A stretch of DNA of 64,000 nt, taken from assembly GCF_020616555.1 (NCBI RefSeq), contig NZ_CP085173.1:7766001-7830000 (forward strand). The letters are read 5' to 3'. Made by a program: the position numbers and the translations under genes. How positions within the stretch are numbered: position 1 is the first letter of the stretch; every line of letters starts with the position of its first letter. The notes beneath the pieces were generated by a model. It saw only the letters and a list, made by a program, of their open reading frames with translations, was not told the DNA's origin and did no database searches. Below are positions 41,822 through 50,812 of the stretch, piece after piece. Source of the DNA: Streptomyces longhuiensis (lineage in GTDB: Bacteria > Actinomycetota > Actinomycetes > Streptomycetales > Streptomycetaceae).

Positions 41822-43936
41822 GGTGCCGGCCTGGTCGAGCACCCCGTGCGCGTCCAGGGCGATCGCGCCGCCCGGGTGCACGAGCAGGGGATTGACCTCC
41901 AGTTCGGTCAGCTCCGGATGGTCGACGGCGGCCCGCGCGACCGCGCACACGGCGGCGGCCGCCGCGTCCAGATGCGCTCCGGGCGCGCCACGCCAGCCCG
42001 TCAGCAACGGCGCGTGCCGCAGCCGCAGGAGCAGGGCACGCGCGCGTGCGGGCGTGAGGGGTGCGAGGGCCAGCGCCGTGTCGGCGAGCAGTTCGGCGGT
42101 CACCCCTCCGATGCCGACCATGACGACGGGCCCGAACGACGGGTCGCGCCGCACACCGACGATCAGTTCGTGTCCGTACGGCGGTGTGGCCATCGCCTCC
42201 ACGGCGTAGCGGTCCGCGCCCGTCGCCGCCTTCATACGGGCGAACGCGGCCCGCAAGGCGTCGGCGTCGGCGATGGACAGGGCGACCCCGCCCGCCTCGG
42301 TCTTGTGCGCGAGCCCCATCGCCTTGAGGACAACGGGATACCCCGTCCTGTGCTCCGCCGCCTCCACGGCACCGTCCGCATCGGTCACGAACTCGGCTGC
42401 GGAAAAGGCGAGTTGATAGGAAGTGAGCAGCTCCCGCACGCTCTCGTAACCGCCGTCCGCCAGCCTGTACGTCGCCGGGGCCGGCGGATCCTCGCGGGTG
42501 AGCGGAGGGGCCGCGAGGCGGGCCGCCGCGGCGACGGCGGTCGCGGCCTGCTCGATGCGCTCGTAGACGGGCACACCGCGCTGCCGCAGAACCGTCAGGG
42601 CGGGGGTGTCGCGGGCCATCGTGTGGACCACGAGGGCGCGCCCGGATGCGGCGGCGGCGTCCGCGAGGGCGTGTGCGACCTCGCATTCGCGGTCCGTCTG
42701 GGCCGGGTTGGCGGTCGCGTAGTCGCCGAAGTAGCCCGTGAGGACGACGGCGTCGGTGTCTCCCGAGTGCAGCAGAGTGCCGGCCACGCGCGCGTAGTTG
42801 CCGAGATCCGCCTCACCCGCGCCCGCCAGATCGACCGGGTTGCCGCACCCGGCTCCGCCCGGCAACTGCTCCGCGACCGCCTCGCGCGTGCCCTCCGCGA
42901 AGGCGGGCACGTCGAGACCCTGAGCGGCGAACGCGTCGGCGGCGAGGGCGCCCTGGCCTCCGCTGTCCCCGACCACGGCCACGCTCCGGAGGTGGGGCGA
43001 GGCGCCGGACCGGGCGTGCCCCGCACTCCGGTCGCGTACACCCTGCGCCAGCAAGTACACGGCCGTGTCGACCAGTTCGCCCGCCGTGTCGAGCAGGAGG
43101 GCGCCGGCATCGCGGCACACCGCCTCCACGGTGGCGCGCGCGCTCACCAGGGCGCCGGTGTGGGACGCGGCGGCGCGCCCGGACGCGGCGCTGCGCCCCA
43201 CGGTCAGGAGCAGGACGGGCTTCCCGGCGGCGTGCGCGGCCGCCAGGACCTGTGCGAGCCGCCGGCCGTCGCGGAAGTCCTCGATGTACGCGGCGAGCGC
43301 TCTCGTGGGGCCGTGCGCGATCAGCGACTCCAGGGCGTCCGCCGCGTCGATGTCCCGCTGGTTGCCCAGTGAGACGAACCGGGAGAAGCCCTGCCCGGAG
43401 CGCGCGAGGAGACGGCCGATCTCCAGGGCGAGATTCCCGCTCTGGGACACGAGACCGAGGCCGCCGGAGGGGAACTCACCCCAACTGAGGCGTAGTTCGC
43501 TCGTCGTGTCCACCACGCCCATGCAGTTCGGGCCCAGCAGCCGCGCTCCCCGGGCGGTGACGAGCTCGGCGAGCGCCCGCTCCTCCTCGGCGGTGGCGCC
43601 GCCCGACGTGATCACGGTGAAACACCGGGCGCCCGCCGCGAGACCGTCCGTGACCACCGGCCGCACATGGCGGGGCGGCACGGCGACGACGACGTGTTCG
43701 GCCGGCACGGGCAGCGACGCGAGATCCGGCAGGAACGGTTCACCGTCCAGGGCGCCGCCGCGGTGGTTGACGAGGTGGACGGCCCGGCGGTCACGGCCCG
43801 ACAGGGCCCCCGACGCCAGCCAGTAGCCCCACTTCTCCGGGTTGTCGGACGCCCCGACGACGGCGACCGACCGAGGGTCGAAGAGCGCGTCGAGCTCCAC
43901 GCGCGCGTGCACGCCGGCGTCCGGCGCGGGCGTCAC
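41762..43936 (-). CDS. NDP-forming acyl-CoA ligase (acetate-CoA ligase family), alpha-beta fusion
   Basis: 724 residues. The N-terminal CoA-binding Rossmann domain (SVAVVGASDNPEKWGYWLAS) is followed by two succinyl-CoA-ligase-like domains with GLVSQSGNLALEIGRL and the phospho-His segment AAASHTGALVS. A C-terminal ATP-grasp domain completes it (GYPVVLKAMGLAHKTEAGGV, then ELEVNPLLVHPGGAIALDAH). The reaction is acyl-CoA + ADP + Pi to or from acid + CoA + ATP. GTG 43936 overlaps the upstream stop (GTGA). It is the last gene of a four-gene operon, and its 3' end overlaps the convergent XRE gene by 60 nt. Confidence 0.9.
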   Translation of the reverse strand: MTPAPDAGVHARVELDALFDPRSVAVVGASDNPEKWGYWLASGALSGRDRRAVHLVNHRGGALDGEPFLPDLASLPVPAEHVVVAVPPRHVRPVVTDGLAAGARCFTVITSGGATAEEERALAELVTARGARLLGPNCMGVVDTTSELRLSWGEFPSGGLGLVSQSGNLALEIGRLLARSGQGFSRFVSLGNQRDIDAADALESLIAHGPTRALAAYIEDFRDGRRLAQVLAAAHAAGKPVLLLTVGRSAASGRAAASHTGALVSARATVEAVCRDAGALLLDTAGELVDTAVYLLAQGVRDRSAGHARSGASPHLRSVAVVGDSGGQGALAADAFAAQGLDVPAFAEGTREAVAEQLPGGAGCGNPVDLAGAGEADLGNYARVAGTLLHSGDTDAVVLTGYFGDYATANPAQTDRECEVAHALADAAAASGRALVVHTMARDTPALTVLRQRGVPVYERIEQAATAVAAAARLAAPPLTREDPPAPATYRLADGGYESVRELLTSYQLAFSAAEFVTDADGAVEAAEHRTGYPVVLKAMGLAHKTEAGGVALSIADADALRAAFARMKAATGADRYAVEAMATPPYGHELIVGVRRDPSFGPVVMVGIGGVTAELLADTALALAPLTPARARALLLRLRHAPLLTGWRGAPGAHLDAAAAAVCAVARAAVDHPELTELEVNPLLVHPGGAIALDAHGVLDQAGTSPAPVHGVGEEGGGLLVEG

Positions 43937-45120
43937 CTGTACCACCCGAACCGCTCCGCGATCACCGGAAGACGGTCCGCGACGATCGCGTGCGCGGCGG
44001 CACGCGGCGTCGTCCCGTCCGCCTCGGCCCGGGCCAGCATCTGGTCGATCAGCGCGCGCATGGAGCGCCGCGTGTACGCGAACGCCTCGTCCGCGTTGGC
44101 CTCGATGTCCCCGAAGAGGGTCCACCACCACCAGGCGTTCGTACCGGAGTTGACGACGACGTCGGGCAGGACGGTGATGCCGCGCCGCGCGAGCAGTTCC
44201 TCCGCCTCGGGCAGCACGGGCATGTTGGCTGCCTCGACGATCCAGCGCGCCGTGATCTGTTCCTGGTTCGCCGCGTCCACCGCGTACGACACGGCGGCGG
44301 GCACGAGGACCTCGGCGTCGGCCGACAGCCAGGCGTCGCCCGGCAGTTCACGGTCACCCTCGCGCAGCGCCGAACGGTCCACCGTCCCGTAGGCGTCACG
44401 GGCGGCGAGGAGCGCGTCCACGTCCAGGCCTTCGGGGTTGGCGACGGTGCCCTTCACGTCCGCGACGGCCACCACCCGCAGACCCGCGCGTGCCAGGAAC
44501 CGGGCGGTCGCCCCGCCCATGGTGCCCAGGCCCTGCACGGACACCCGGGTCCCCTCGTACGGGACGCCCGCCCGGTCCAGGGCCGCGAGCACCGACTCGG
44601 CGACCCCGCAGCCGCCGACGAGTTCGTCGAGGCCGATGCCGTCGACATCGACCGCGAAGGCGTCGGCGAGGCGCCGGCGAGCGGCCGCCTCGTCGTCGAG
44701 CAGCGGGTAGACGGCCTGGATGGACGAGACGAGCCCGGCCTCCTCGGCCGCCCTGTCGACGAGGTCCTGGGTGAGCCCCAGGTCCTCGCCGGTCGTCCAG
44801 AAGGACTCGATGTAGGGCCGCATGGCCCGCAGGTAGCGCACGAGGACGCCGTACGCCTCCGGGTCCTGCGGGTCGCAGTCGATGCCGCCCTTGGCACCGC
44901 CCAGCGGGATGTAGCGGCCCTGCGGGTTGTAGTGCAGGGCCTCCTTCATCGTCATCCCGCGCGCGAGGCCGGCGACCTCGTCGAGGGTGCAGCCCTGACG
45001 CATCCGGAGCCCGCCGCTGGACACGCCGCGCACCAGCCGGTCGACGACGAGGTAGCCGTGCCTGCCGGTGACGTGGTCGGTCCAGGTGAGCGACATCAGG
45101 GGGGTGGCGGGCGCGGTCAT
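43933..45120 (-). CDS. Glu/Leu/Phe/Val dehydrogenase family protein
   Basis: 395 residues. The dimerisation/catalytic domain carries both conserved Lys (GMTMKEALHYNP and LGGAKGGIDCDP), and the NAD domain has VSVQGLGTMGGATARFLA and EAANMPVLPEA. It deaminates an amino acid to the 2-oxo acid with NAD(P)+. Length and motifs lie between leucine/valine dehydrogenase and glutamate dehydrogenase, so the substrate is open. It is coupled by ATGA to the upstream ThDP enzyme and by GTGA to the CoA ligase, which fits an amino acid to oxoacid to acyl-CoA route. Confidence 0.9.
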   Translation of the reverse strand: MTAPATPLMSLTWTDHVTGRHGYLVVDRLVRGVSSGGLRMRQGCTLDEVAGLARGMTMKEALHYNPQGRYIPLGGAKGGIDCDPQDPEAYGVLVRYLRAMRPYIESFWTTGEDLGLTQDLVDRAAEEAGLVSSIQAVYPLLDDEAAARRRLADAFAVDVDGIGLDELVGGCGVAESVLAALDRAGVPYEGTRVSVQGLGTMGGATARFLARAGLRVVAVADVKGTVANPEGLDVDALLAARDAYGTVDRSALREGDRELPGDAWLSADAEVLVPAAVSYAVDAANQEQITARWIVEAANMPVLPEAEELLARRGITVLPDVVVNSGTNAWWWWTLFGDIEANADEAFAYTRRSMRALIDQMLARAEADGTTPRAAAHAIVADRLPVIAERFGWYR

Positions 45121-46760
45121 GCGGTCTCCTCGGGGACGGTGAGCAGGGTGGGTCCGGGGGTGGCCAGGGCGCGGGTCAGGAGCGCGGCGAGTTCGCCGGG
45201 GGAGTGCGCGGGGGCACCCCTGCCGCCGAAGGCCCGCGCGAGGCCGGCGAGGTCCACGCGTGCGTGGTCGACGGCGGCCGGTGCGTCGCCGCGTGCGGCC
45301 ATCTCGTCGCGGATCTCGCCGTAGCCACCGTTGTCGAACACGACGACGGGCAGCGGCAGTTGGAGCTGTGCGGCCGTGGCCAGCTCCTGCACGGAGAACT
45401 GGAGCCCGCCGTCCCCGCTGATCGCGATCACCTGCCGGTCGGGGCAGGCGGTCTTCGCGCCGATCGCGGCGGGCAGCGCGTAGCCGAGCGTGCCGAACCC
45501 GGTGGGGTGCAGATAGCGCCCCTCGGGGCCGACGGGGAGGTGCGGGAGCGCGCCGTAGTAGCAGCACTGGGCGCTGTCGGAGGTCACCACGGCATCGGCC
45601 GCGAGGACGCTCCTGATCGCTTCGAGATACGGCACCCAACGAGCGTCACGCGCGCGTGTCTCGTCGTCGCGTGCGGCGCGCACGGCGGACGTGGTCCGCG
45701 TGGCCGCGTCCGTGGACGCGGGGCCCGGCACCTTGGCGAGCCGCTCCTCGAGCGCCTGCATCGTGGCCTGCGCGTCGCCCACCAGAGCGACGTCCGAGGG
45801 GAGGCCCGCGTACATCTGCGCCGGATCGACGTCGACACGGATCAGTCTGCCGCCGAGCGCGGGCGGCGCGGACCACAGGTCCGACTCGGCGAGCTCCGTC
45901 CCGACGGCGAGCACGACGTCGCAGTCGGCCAGCCACTTCTGCACGGCGGGGCTGTGCAGGGACACACCGAGGGACAGCGCATGCCGTTCGTCGACGATGC
46001 CCTTGCCGTTCGCGGTGGTCGCCACCGGAGCGCCCAACTGCTCGGCCAGCGCCCGGCATTGCCCGGCAGCACCGCGGGCGCCGCCGCCCAGGACCAGGCC
46101 GGGGCGCATCGCGCCGGCGAGGAGGGCGGCCGCCGCGTCGAGCGACGGACCGTCCGCCGCGCGGGGCGCCGCCAGGGGAGCGCGCCGTACCGGCCCGGCG
46201 GACTCCGTCGCTTCGAGCAGGTCGAGCGGCACCTCGATGTGCACGGGCCGAGGCCTCTCCGTACGGAACAGGCTGAACGCGCGCGCCACCGCCGCCCCGA
46301 TCTCCTCCACCGAGGACACCCGATGGCTGAAGGCCGCCACGTTCCGCAGTGCCTCCGTCTGGCTGCGCATCTCGTGCAGCAGGCCCGTCGACTGGCGCGG
46401 ATGGCGCAGCGGCATGCCCGGCGAGACCACGAGGAGCGGCACGCTGTCCGAGTACGCCTGCCCGACTGCGGCCGCGATGTTCAGGAGAGCGGGCCCCGTC
46501 GTCGTGATCGCCACCCCGGGATCGCCCGTCACGCGCGCGTAGGCGTCGGCCGCGTACCCGGCGCCCTGCTCGTGACGCGGGGCGACATGCGTGATGCCGT
46601 ACGCCGCCAAGTGCCGGTAGATCTCCAGGTTGTGGGTCCCCGGAATGCCGAACGCGGTGGAGACCCCATGGGAGGCGAGCGCCCTGACGAGCGCCTCGCC
46701 GCCGGTCGACGTCTGCGTCTGCTCCGTCACCGAATGCTCCGTCACCGTCTCCTCGGTCAC
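45117..46760 (-). CDS. ThDP-dependent 2-oxoacid decarboxylase-like enzyme (AruI-like)
   Basis: 547 residues with the three-domain acetolactate synthase/decarboxylase fold. The catalytic Glu lies in APRHEQGAGYAADAYARV, and the ThDP motif is ISGDGGLQFSVQ ... FDNGGYGEI. The N-terminal FGIPGTHNLEIYRHL resembles 2-ketoarginine decarboxylase AruI and relatives more than true acetolactate synthase. It probably decarboxylates the 2-oxo acid made by the neighbouring dehydrogenase. GTG 46760 overlaps the acyl-CoA dehydrogenase stop (GTGA). The first 15 residues are a Thr/Glu-rich near-repeat (VTEETVTEHSVTEQ). Confidence 0.88.
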   Translation of the reverse strand: MTEETVTEHSVTEQTQTSTGGEALVRALASHGVSTAFGIPGTHNLEIYRHLAAYGITHVAPRHEQGAGYAADAYARVTGDPGVAITTTGPALLNIAAAVGQAYSDSVPLLVVSPGMPLRHPRQSTGLLHEMRSQTEALRNVAAFSHRVSSVEEIGAAVARAFSLFRTERPRPVHIEVPLDLLEATESAGPVRRAPLAAPRAADGPSLDAAAALLAGAMRPGLVLGGGARGAAGQCRALAEQLGAPVATTANGKGIVDERHALSLGVSLHSPAVQKWLADCDVVLAVGTELAESDLWSAPPALGGRLIRVDVDPAQMYAGLPSDVALVGDAQATMQALEERLAKVPGPASTDAATRTTSAVRAARDDETRARDARWVPYLEAIRSVLAADAVVTSDSAQCCYYGALPHLPVGPEGRYLHPTGFGTLGYALPAAIGAKTACPDRQVIAISGDGGLQFSVQELATAAQLQLPLPVVVFDNGGYGEIRDEMAARGDAPAAVDHARVDLAGLARAFGGRGAPAHSPGELAALLTRALATPGPTLLTVPEETA

Positions 46761-47914
46761 AGCGACCTCGATATGACCAGGCGCATGATGTCGGAGGTGC
46801 CTTCCTCGATCTCCTCCAGCTTGGCGTCCCGCATCCACTGCTCGACCGGGAACTCCCGCGAGTAGCCCCAGCCGCCGAGCGTCTGCACGGCCGCCCAGGT
46901 GCAGTACGCCGCCGTCTCCGACGCGGTCAGCTTGGCCATGGCCGCCTCGGCGGTCGCGTCGAGTCCGGCGTCCAGACGCCGCGCGGCACGCCATGTCATC
47001 AGACGGGACTGCTCGATCCGCGTCCGCATGTCCGCGAGGCGGAACGCCACGGCCTGGTGCTCGATGATCGGCTTGCCGAACTGCACGCGCGTGCGTGCGT
47101 AGTCACGGGCGTACTCGTACGCGGCCCGCGCGACACCCGTGGCCGCCGCGCCCAGAACGGCGCGCGAGATGTCGAACGTCCGCATGAGGCCTGCGAAGCC
47201 CTGTCCCTCGTCGCCGAGACGGTCGGCGTCGGGCACGAACACGTCGGAGAAGAACACCTCGCGGCACACGATCGCGCGCTGGCCCATCTTGCGCATCGGC
47301 TCACCGAACGTGAGCCCCTCCGCGCCCTTGCGCAGCAGGAACGCCGTGACACCGCGCGAACGCTGCGACGGGTCGGTCTTGGCGAAGACGACGTACTGCT
47401 CGGCCTCGCCCGCGTTGGAGATCCATGCCTTCTGGCCGTTCAGGAGGTAGCCGCCCGCCGTGCGCGTCGCGGTCGTCACGATCGACGCGGCGTCGGACCC
47501 GGAGCCCGGCTCCGTCGTCGCCAGCGAGGTCATCGGGGTGTCGGGCCCGGCCAGCGGCGTCAGCCACGCGCGCTTCTGCTCCTCGGTGCCCAGCTCCATG
47601 ACCGGGTCGGCGAAGAAGCCGTTCGAGCACAGGAGGTTGCCGATGCCCAGGTCACCGACGCACAGCTCCTCCTGGACGAGGACCTGCGTGAACACGTCGG
47701 TGAACCCGCCGCCCCCGTACTCCTCGGGCAGCATGAATCCGGTGATGCCGACCTTCGCGGCCGCGCGCCACAGATCCCAGGGCGTCTCCACGTCCGCCTC
47801 GTCCACGGCGCGCCCGCGCGGGCGGATCTCCTCACGCGCGAACGTCCTCGTGAGGTCCACGATGTCCCGCTGCTCCGGGGTGAGGGGGACCAGCTCGATG
47901 GGGAGCTCTGACAC
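46757..47914 (-). CDS. Acyl-CoA dehydrogenase
   Basis: 385 residues, FAD flavoenzyme. The family segments are TSLATTEPGSGSDAASI, GGYLLNGQKAWISNAGEAEQ, the FGKPIIEHQAVAFRLADM dimer region, and the C-terminal LEEIEEGTSDIMRLVI, whose Glu corresponds to the usual catalytic base. It forms a 2,3-enoyl-CoA. GTG 47914 has GGAGG 4 nt upstream. It is the first gene of the operon. Two TetR-type palindromes lie 66-140 nt upstream, so this promoter is probably the regulated one. Confidence 0.93.
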   Translation of the reverse strand: MSELPIELVPLTPEQRDIVDLTRTFAREEIRPRGRAVDEADVETPWDLWRAAAKVGITGFMLPEEYGGGGFTDVFTQVLVQEELCVGDLGIGNLLCSNGFFADPVMELGTEEQKRAWLTPLAGPDTPMTSLATTEPGSGSDAASIVTTATRTAGGYLLNGQKAWISNAGEAEQYVVFAKTDPSQRSRGVTAFLLRKGAEGLTFGEPMRKMGQRAIVCREVFFSDVFVPDADRLGDEGQGFAGLMRTFDISRAVLGAAATGVARAAYEYARDYARTRVQFGKPIIEHQAVAFRLADMRTRIEQSRLMTWRAARRLDAGLDATAEAAMAKLTASETAAYCTWAAVQTLGGWGYSREFPVEQWMRDAKLEEIEEGTSDIMRLVISRSL

Positions 47915-47979
47915 GGTGCCTCCAGAAACTGACGGATACCGACGAGGGGGTCGCGACCGGCGCGGATCACTGCCCCGAT

Positions 47980-47999
47980 TACTGAATCGCCAGTCAGTA
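47980..47999 (-). promoter_or_regulatory. TetR-type operator upstream of the acyl-CoA dehydrogenase operon (site B)
   Basis: TACTGAATCGCCAGTCAGTA has inverted arms TACTGA/TCAGTA and matches the tetR-permease operator (site A, minus strand) at 17 of 20 bases, sharing an uninterrupted CCAGTCAGTA. Confidence 0.65.
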
Positions 48000-48034
48000 T
48001 CCGAGCCCGTGAAGACCGATGTCAACGCAACGGC

Positions 48035-48054
48035 TACTGAATGATGGATCAGTT
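48035..48054. promoter_or_regulatory. Second TetR-type operator in the same gap (site C)
   Basis: TACTGAATGATGGATCAGTT keeps the TACTGAAT-N6-TCAGT pattern of site B with a different spacer, 55 bp further upstream. The rest of the gap 48055-48281 holds a -10-like CATAAT at 48230 and a 7-bp hairpin at 48246-48263 just before the SD of the MBL gene. Confidence 0.5.
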
Positions 48055-48281
48055 TTTTCGACGCCACGCGCAGCGGCTTCCGCCTGTCCGGCGCGCGGGG
48101 AGGCTCCGAGCGGGACACGCGCCGGGTGCCGACCGTGACGCCGAGTGACATCGGCGCCACGCAACCGGGGCGTGCCTTGGAATTCCTTGTGCGTCCAGGG
48201 CCCGGATCGGGCACTGTCGGCGGTGCCGCCCATAATGGAATCCCTGATCGGGAAACCCCGATCGATCCACCGGGAGGCGCT

Positions 48282-49502
48282 GTGTCACGTTCCCTGAGCT
48301 CCGGGCTCCGCCCGCTGCGGCCTGCCGCTTTCGGCGCGGACCCGGCGGGAGAGCGACTCGAGCGGATCCGGAGGTCGCCGAACTTCGCGGACGGCAGCTT
48401 CCAGAACCCGGTGGGCGCACGCACCCGGCCCGCGGGTTCCATGATCGAGTTCGCGAAGGTCTTCTTCGCCAAGGAGGGGCGCGTCCGCAGGGCGCCCGCC
48501 GGCACCGTCCCCGTGCACTCCACGACCCTCGCCGACCTCGCCAAGCCCCCGGCGAGCGGCCTGCGCCTCACCTGGATGGGGCACTCCAGCGTCCTCGCCG
48601 AGATCGACGGCCGCCGCGTGCTGCTCGACCCCGTCTGGGGCGAGCGCTGCTCCCCGTTCTCCTTCGCGGGCCCCAAGCGGCTGCACCCCGTACCGCTGCC
48701 GCTCGCCGCGCTCGGTCCGGTGGACGTCGTGGTGATCTCCCATGACCACTACGACCACCTGGACCTGCCCACGATCCGTGCGCTGGCCGACACGGACACG
48801 GTGTTCGCGGTGCCGCTCGGCGTCGGCGCGCACCTGGAGCACTGGGGCGTCCCCGCGGACCGCCTCCGCGAGCTCGACTGGAACGAGTCGACGAAGGTGG
48901 CGGGGCTGACCCTGACCGCCACGCCCGCGCGCCACTTCTGCGGCCGCGGCCTGCGCAACGAGCAGCACACCCTGTGGGCGTCCTGGGTCGTCGCCGGTCC
49001 CGAGCACCGCGTCTACCACAGCGGTGACACCGGCTATTTCCCCGGCTTCAAGGACATCGGCGAGGAGCACGGGCCGTTCGACGCGACGATGATCCAGATC
49101 GGTGCGTACAGCGACTTCTGGCCCGACATCCACATGCGTCCCGAGGAGGGCATGCGTGCCCACCTCGACCTCCAGGGCGGGCCCGGCGGCGGTCCCATGC
49201 TGCCGATCCACTGGGGCACGTTCAATCTGGCGCCGCACCCGTGGTCCGAGCCCGGCGAGGGCACGCTCGCGGCGGGACAGCGGGCCGGGGCCAAGGTCGC
49301 GCTCCCGTGCCCGGGCGAGCCCTTCGAACCCACGGCCGAGACGCTCCCCGTCCAGCCGTGGTGGCGCGGCGTCGCCACGCAGCCCGCGGAAGGCTGGCCC
49401 GAGACGGAGCCGGCGGACCGGCCGGACACCGGCGCGGCAGCTGGAAAGGGCGCGGGCGCCGGGGCCGGCTCCGGCGAGCAGGAGGCGGTACCGGCGGTCT
49501 GA
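48282..49502 (+). CDS. MBL fold metallo-hydrolase (NAPE-PLD/UlaG-like)
   Basis: 406 residues. The metallo-beta-lactamase metal motif is SHDHYDHLD (HxHxDH). Further ligands are in ATPARHFCGRG, YHSGDTGYFPGF and LPIHWGTFNLAPH. The overall layout, with SSVLAEIDGRRVLLDPVWGERCSPFSFAGPKRLHP, is that of N-acyl-phosphatidylethanolamine phospholipase D-like hydrolases. The last 60 residues are Ala/Gly/Glu-rich and probably disordered. GTG 48282 has GGGAGG 6 nt upstream; the longer frame reads through the promoter region. Substrate unknown. Confidence 0.9.
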   Translation: MSRSLSSGLRPLRPAAFGADPAGERLERIRRSPNFADGSFQNPVGARTRPAGSMIEFAKVFFAKEGRVRRAPAGTVPVHSTTLADLAKPPASGLRLTWMGHSSVLAEIDGRRVLLDPVWGERCSPFSFAGPKRLHPVPLPLAALGPVDVVVISHDHYDHLDLPTIRALADTDTVFAVPLGVGAHLEHWGVPADRLRELDWNESTKVAGLTLTATPARHFCGRGLRNEQHTLWASWVVAGPEHRVYHSGDTGYFPGFKDIGEEHGPFDATMIQIGAYSDFWPDIHMRPEEGMRAHLDLQGGPGGGPMLPIHWGTFNLAPHPWSEPGEGTLAAGQRAGAKVALPCPGEPFEPTAETLPVQPWWRGVATQPAEGWPETEPADRPDTGAAAGKGAGAGAGSGEQEAVPAV

Positions 49503-49560
49503 GACGGTCGGACCGGGGCGGTCAGCGGTGCGCTCGACGCCCCGTCGAGCGAGCGGGACG

Positions 49561-49583
49561 GCAGGAGCGGGCCGCTCCTGCCG
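49561..49583. terminator. Terminator after the MBL gene
   Basis: A perfect 11-bp inverted repeat, GGCAGGAGCGG and CCGCTCCTGCC, with a single central base; it lies between convergent genes. Confidence 0.65.
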
Positions 49584-49603
49584 GGTCCTTGGGTCCACGG
49601 GGC

Positions 49604-49682
49604 CGGTGGGCCGCCGTATCACCGCGGGTCCGGTGGGTCGCCGACATACCTCCGCGAGTCCGGTGGGCCGCCGTACCCCCGG
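49604..49682. repeat. Degenerate tandem repeat (27-30 bp)
   Basis: CCGGTGGG followed by a YCGCCG block recurs at 49604, 49631 and 49661, between the MBL gene terminator and the kinase-like gene. It resembles the other intergenic repeat arrays in this window in GC-rich simplicity but not in sequence. Confidence 0.6.
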
Positions 49683-49688
49683 TGGCGT

Positions 49689-50468
49689 TCACCCGCCCAG
49701 CAGAACCGCCTTGTTGCGGGCCAGCCATGCGCGTTCCGCGTCGATCTCCTCGGCGTCGCCGCGCCGCAGCATCAGGTCCCACGGGGCCCTGCCGCGCCCG
49801 CCCTGCTCGCGGATGCGGGCCGCTTCGCGCACCTGCATGCGGTCCAGCGCCGCCAGCACCCGGTCCGGCCCGATGCCGCCGCCATAGGCCTCACAGAGGC
49901 CGAGGAACCGCTCGCGCACCGGGGCGCCGTCCGGGAAGCCGCAGCGAGCCTGCACCCCCACGTCACGCAGCGGCGCCGCGTACCAGGCGAGTTGGGCCAG
50001 ATCGTCGACCGGCTCGCCGGGCTCCGCGAAGTCCCAGTCGATGAACCCCGCCAGCCGATCGCCGCTCCAGATGGAGTTCCACATCCCCAGATCGCCGTGG
50101 CGCACGATCAGGCCCGGGCGCCACCGCGCGTCCGGCGCGAACCACTCGGTGTCCCGCGGCGGCCGGAAGCCGCGAACGGCCTCGTGGTAGTCGCGGGCCC
50201 ACCGCCCCAACTGCCTCAGCCCCTCCTCGCCTTTGAGGGCCGGCCCCCACGGATTCATCCCCGGCTCGCCGCGCAGCAGGGACAGCACCTCGCGGCCGCC
50301 CTCGTCGAAGCCCAGTACCCGCGGAGCGCCCTGGAATCCGGCCGCCTCGAGGTGGGCGAGCAGCGCGTGCACCAGCGGGGTCCAACGGCCTGGAGGGCGC
50401 CTGATGGTGTCGCCCACCCGCTGAACCGTCGTCACGGTGCCCTGGTCTGTCTCGCCGTCCTCGATCAC
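49689..50468 (-). CDS. Aminoglycoside phosphotransferase (APH) family kinase-like protein
   Basis: 259 residues, choline-kinase/APH fold. The catalytic loop is LIVRHGDLGMWNSIWSGDR (HGDxxxxN) and the metal Asp is in FIDWDFAEPGEPVDDLAQLA. The N-terminal ATP lobe (TVTTVQRVGDTIRR) is short. Family members phosphorylate aminoglycosides, sugars, choline or other small alcohols; nothing here points to resistance. GTG 50468 (VIEDGETDQG) was preferred to ATG 50567, whose extra residues are not domain-like. A weak SD makes the start uncertain. It is a single gene, divergent from the conservon. Confidence 0.85.
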   Translation of the reverse strand: MIEDGETDQGTVTTVQRVGDTIRRPPGRWTPLVHALLAHLEAAGFQGAPRVLGFDEGGREVLSLLRGEPGMNPWGPALKGEEGLRQLGRWARDYHEAVRGFRPPRDTEWFAPDARWRPGLIVRHGDLGMWNSIWSGDRLAGFIDWDFAEPGEPVDDLAQLAWYAAPLRDVGVQARCGFPDGAPVRERFLGLCEAYGGGIGPDRVLAALDRMQVREAARIREQGGRGRAPWDLMLRRGDAEEIDAERAWLARNKAVLLGG

Positions 50469-50735
50469 GCCGGAGAGCGTATCGACAGGCCGGCGCCCGC
50501 AGCTGTTCGACGGCTGCTCCCGACAGGCGTCCGTCCCCACTGCGACGTCTCTCCGGCGATGGAACATCCGTACCCATGACCGATCGGGCGCCCGGCCCTG
50601 TTATCGGTCTGTCGTACGAAGCCTCATACCAGAGCGGGACCTTGGCCGCCGGACTTTGGCAACTGCCCACCGCATGTGAGCCGTCCCCGACTACCGTGTG
50701 TGCTCGCTGAGCGACGCAGCGGCGGCATTCCCACC

Positions 50736-50753
50736 CGCTCCCGGCCGGGAGCG
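50736..50753. promoter_or_regulatory. 18-bp perfect palindrome upstream of the conservon
   Basis: CGCTCCCGGCCGGGAGCG, 59 nt before the cvnA start, is fully self-complementary and may be an operator or a leader hairpin. The remaining gap 50469-50735 shows no other element I can support. Confidence 0.4.
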
Positions 50754-50812
50754 CGATGCCGCCTGCCCGCCTCGCGCCGACCCGCAGGAGCCCCCACGTA
50801 CGAGGACGCCGA

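Noticed and set aside
41762..43936. Acyl-CoA ligase read as a frameshifted pair of succinyl-CoA ligase subunits
   Set aside because: The frame is continuous through the CoA-binding, ligase and ATP-grasp domains, which is the normal fused form of the NDP-forming family.
49689..50468. Aminoglycoside resistance gene
   Set aside because: Only general APH/choline-kinase motifs are present; nothing in the residues or neighbours ties it to an antibiotic.
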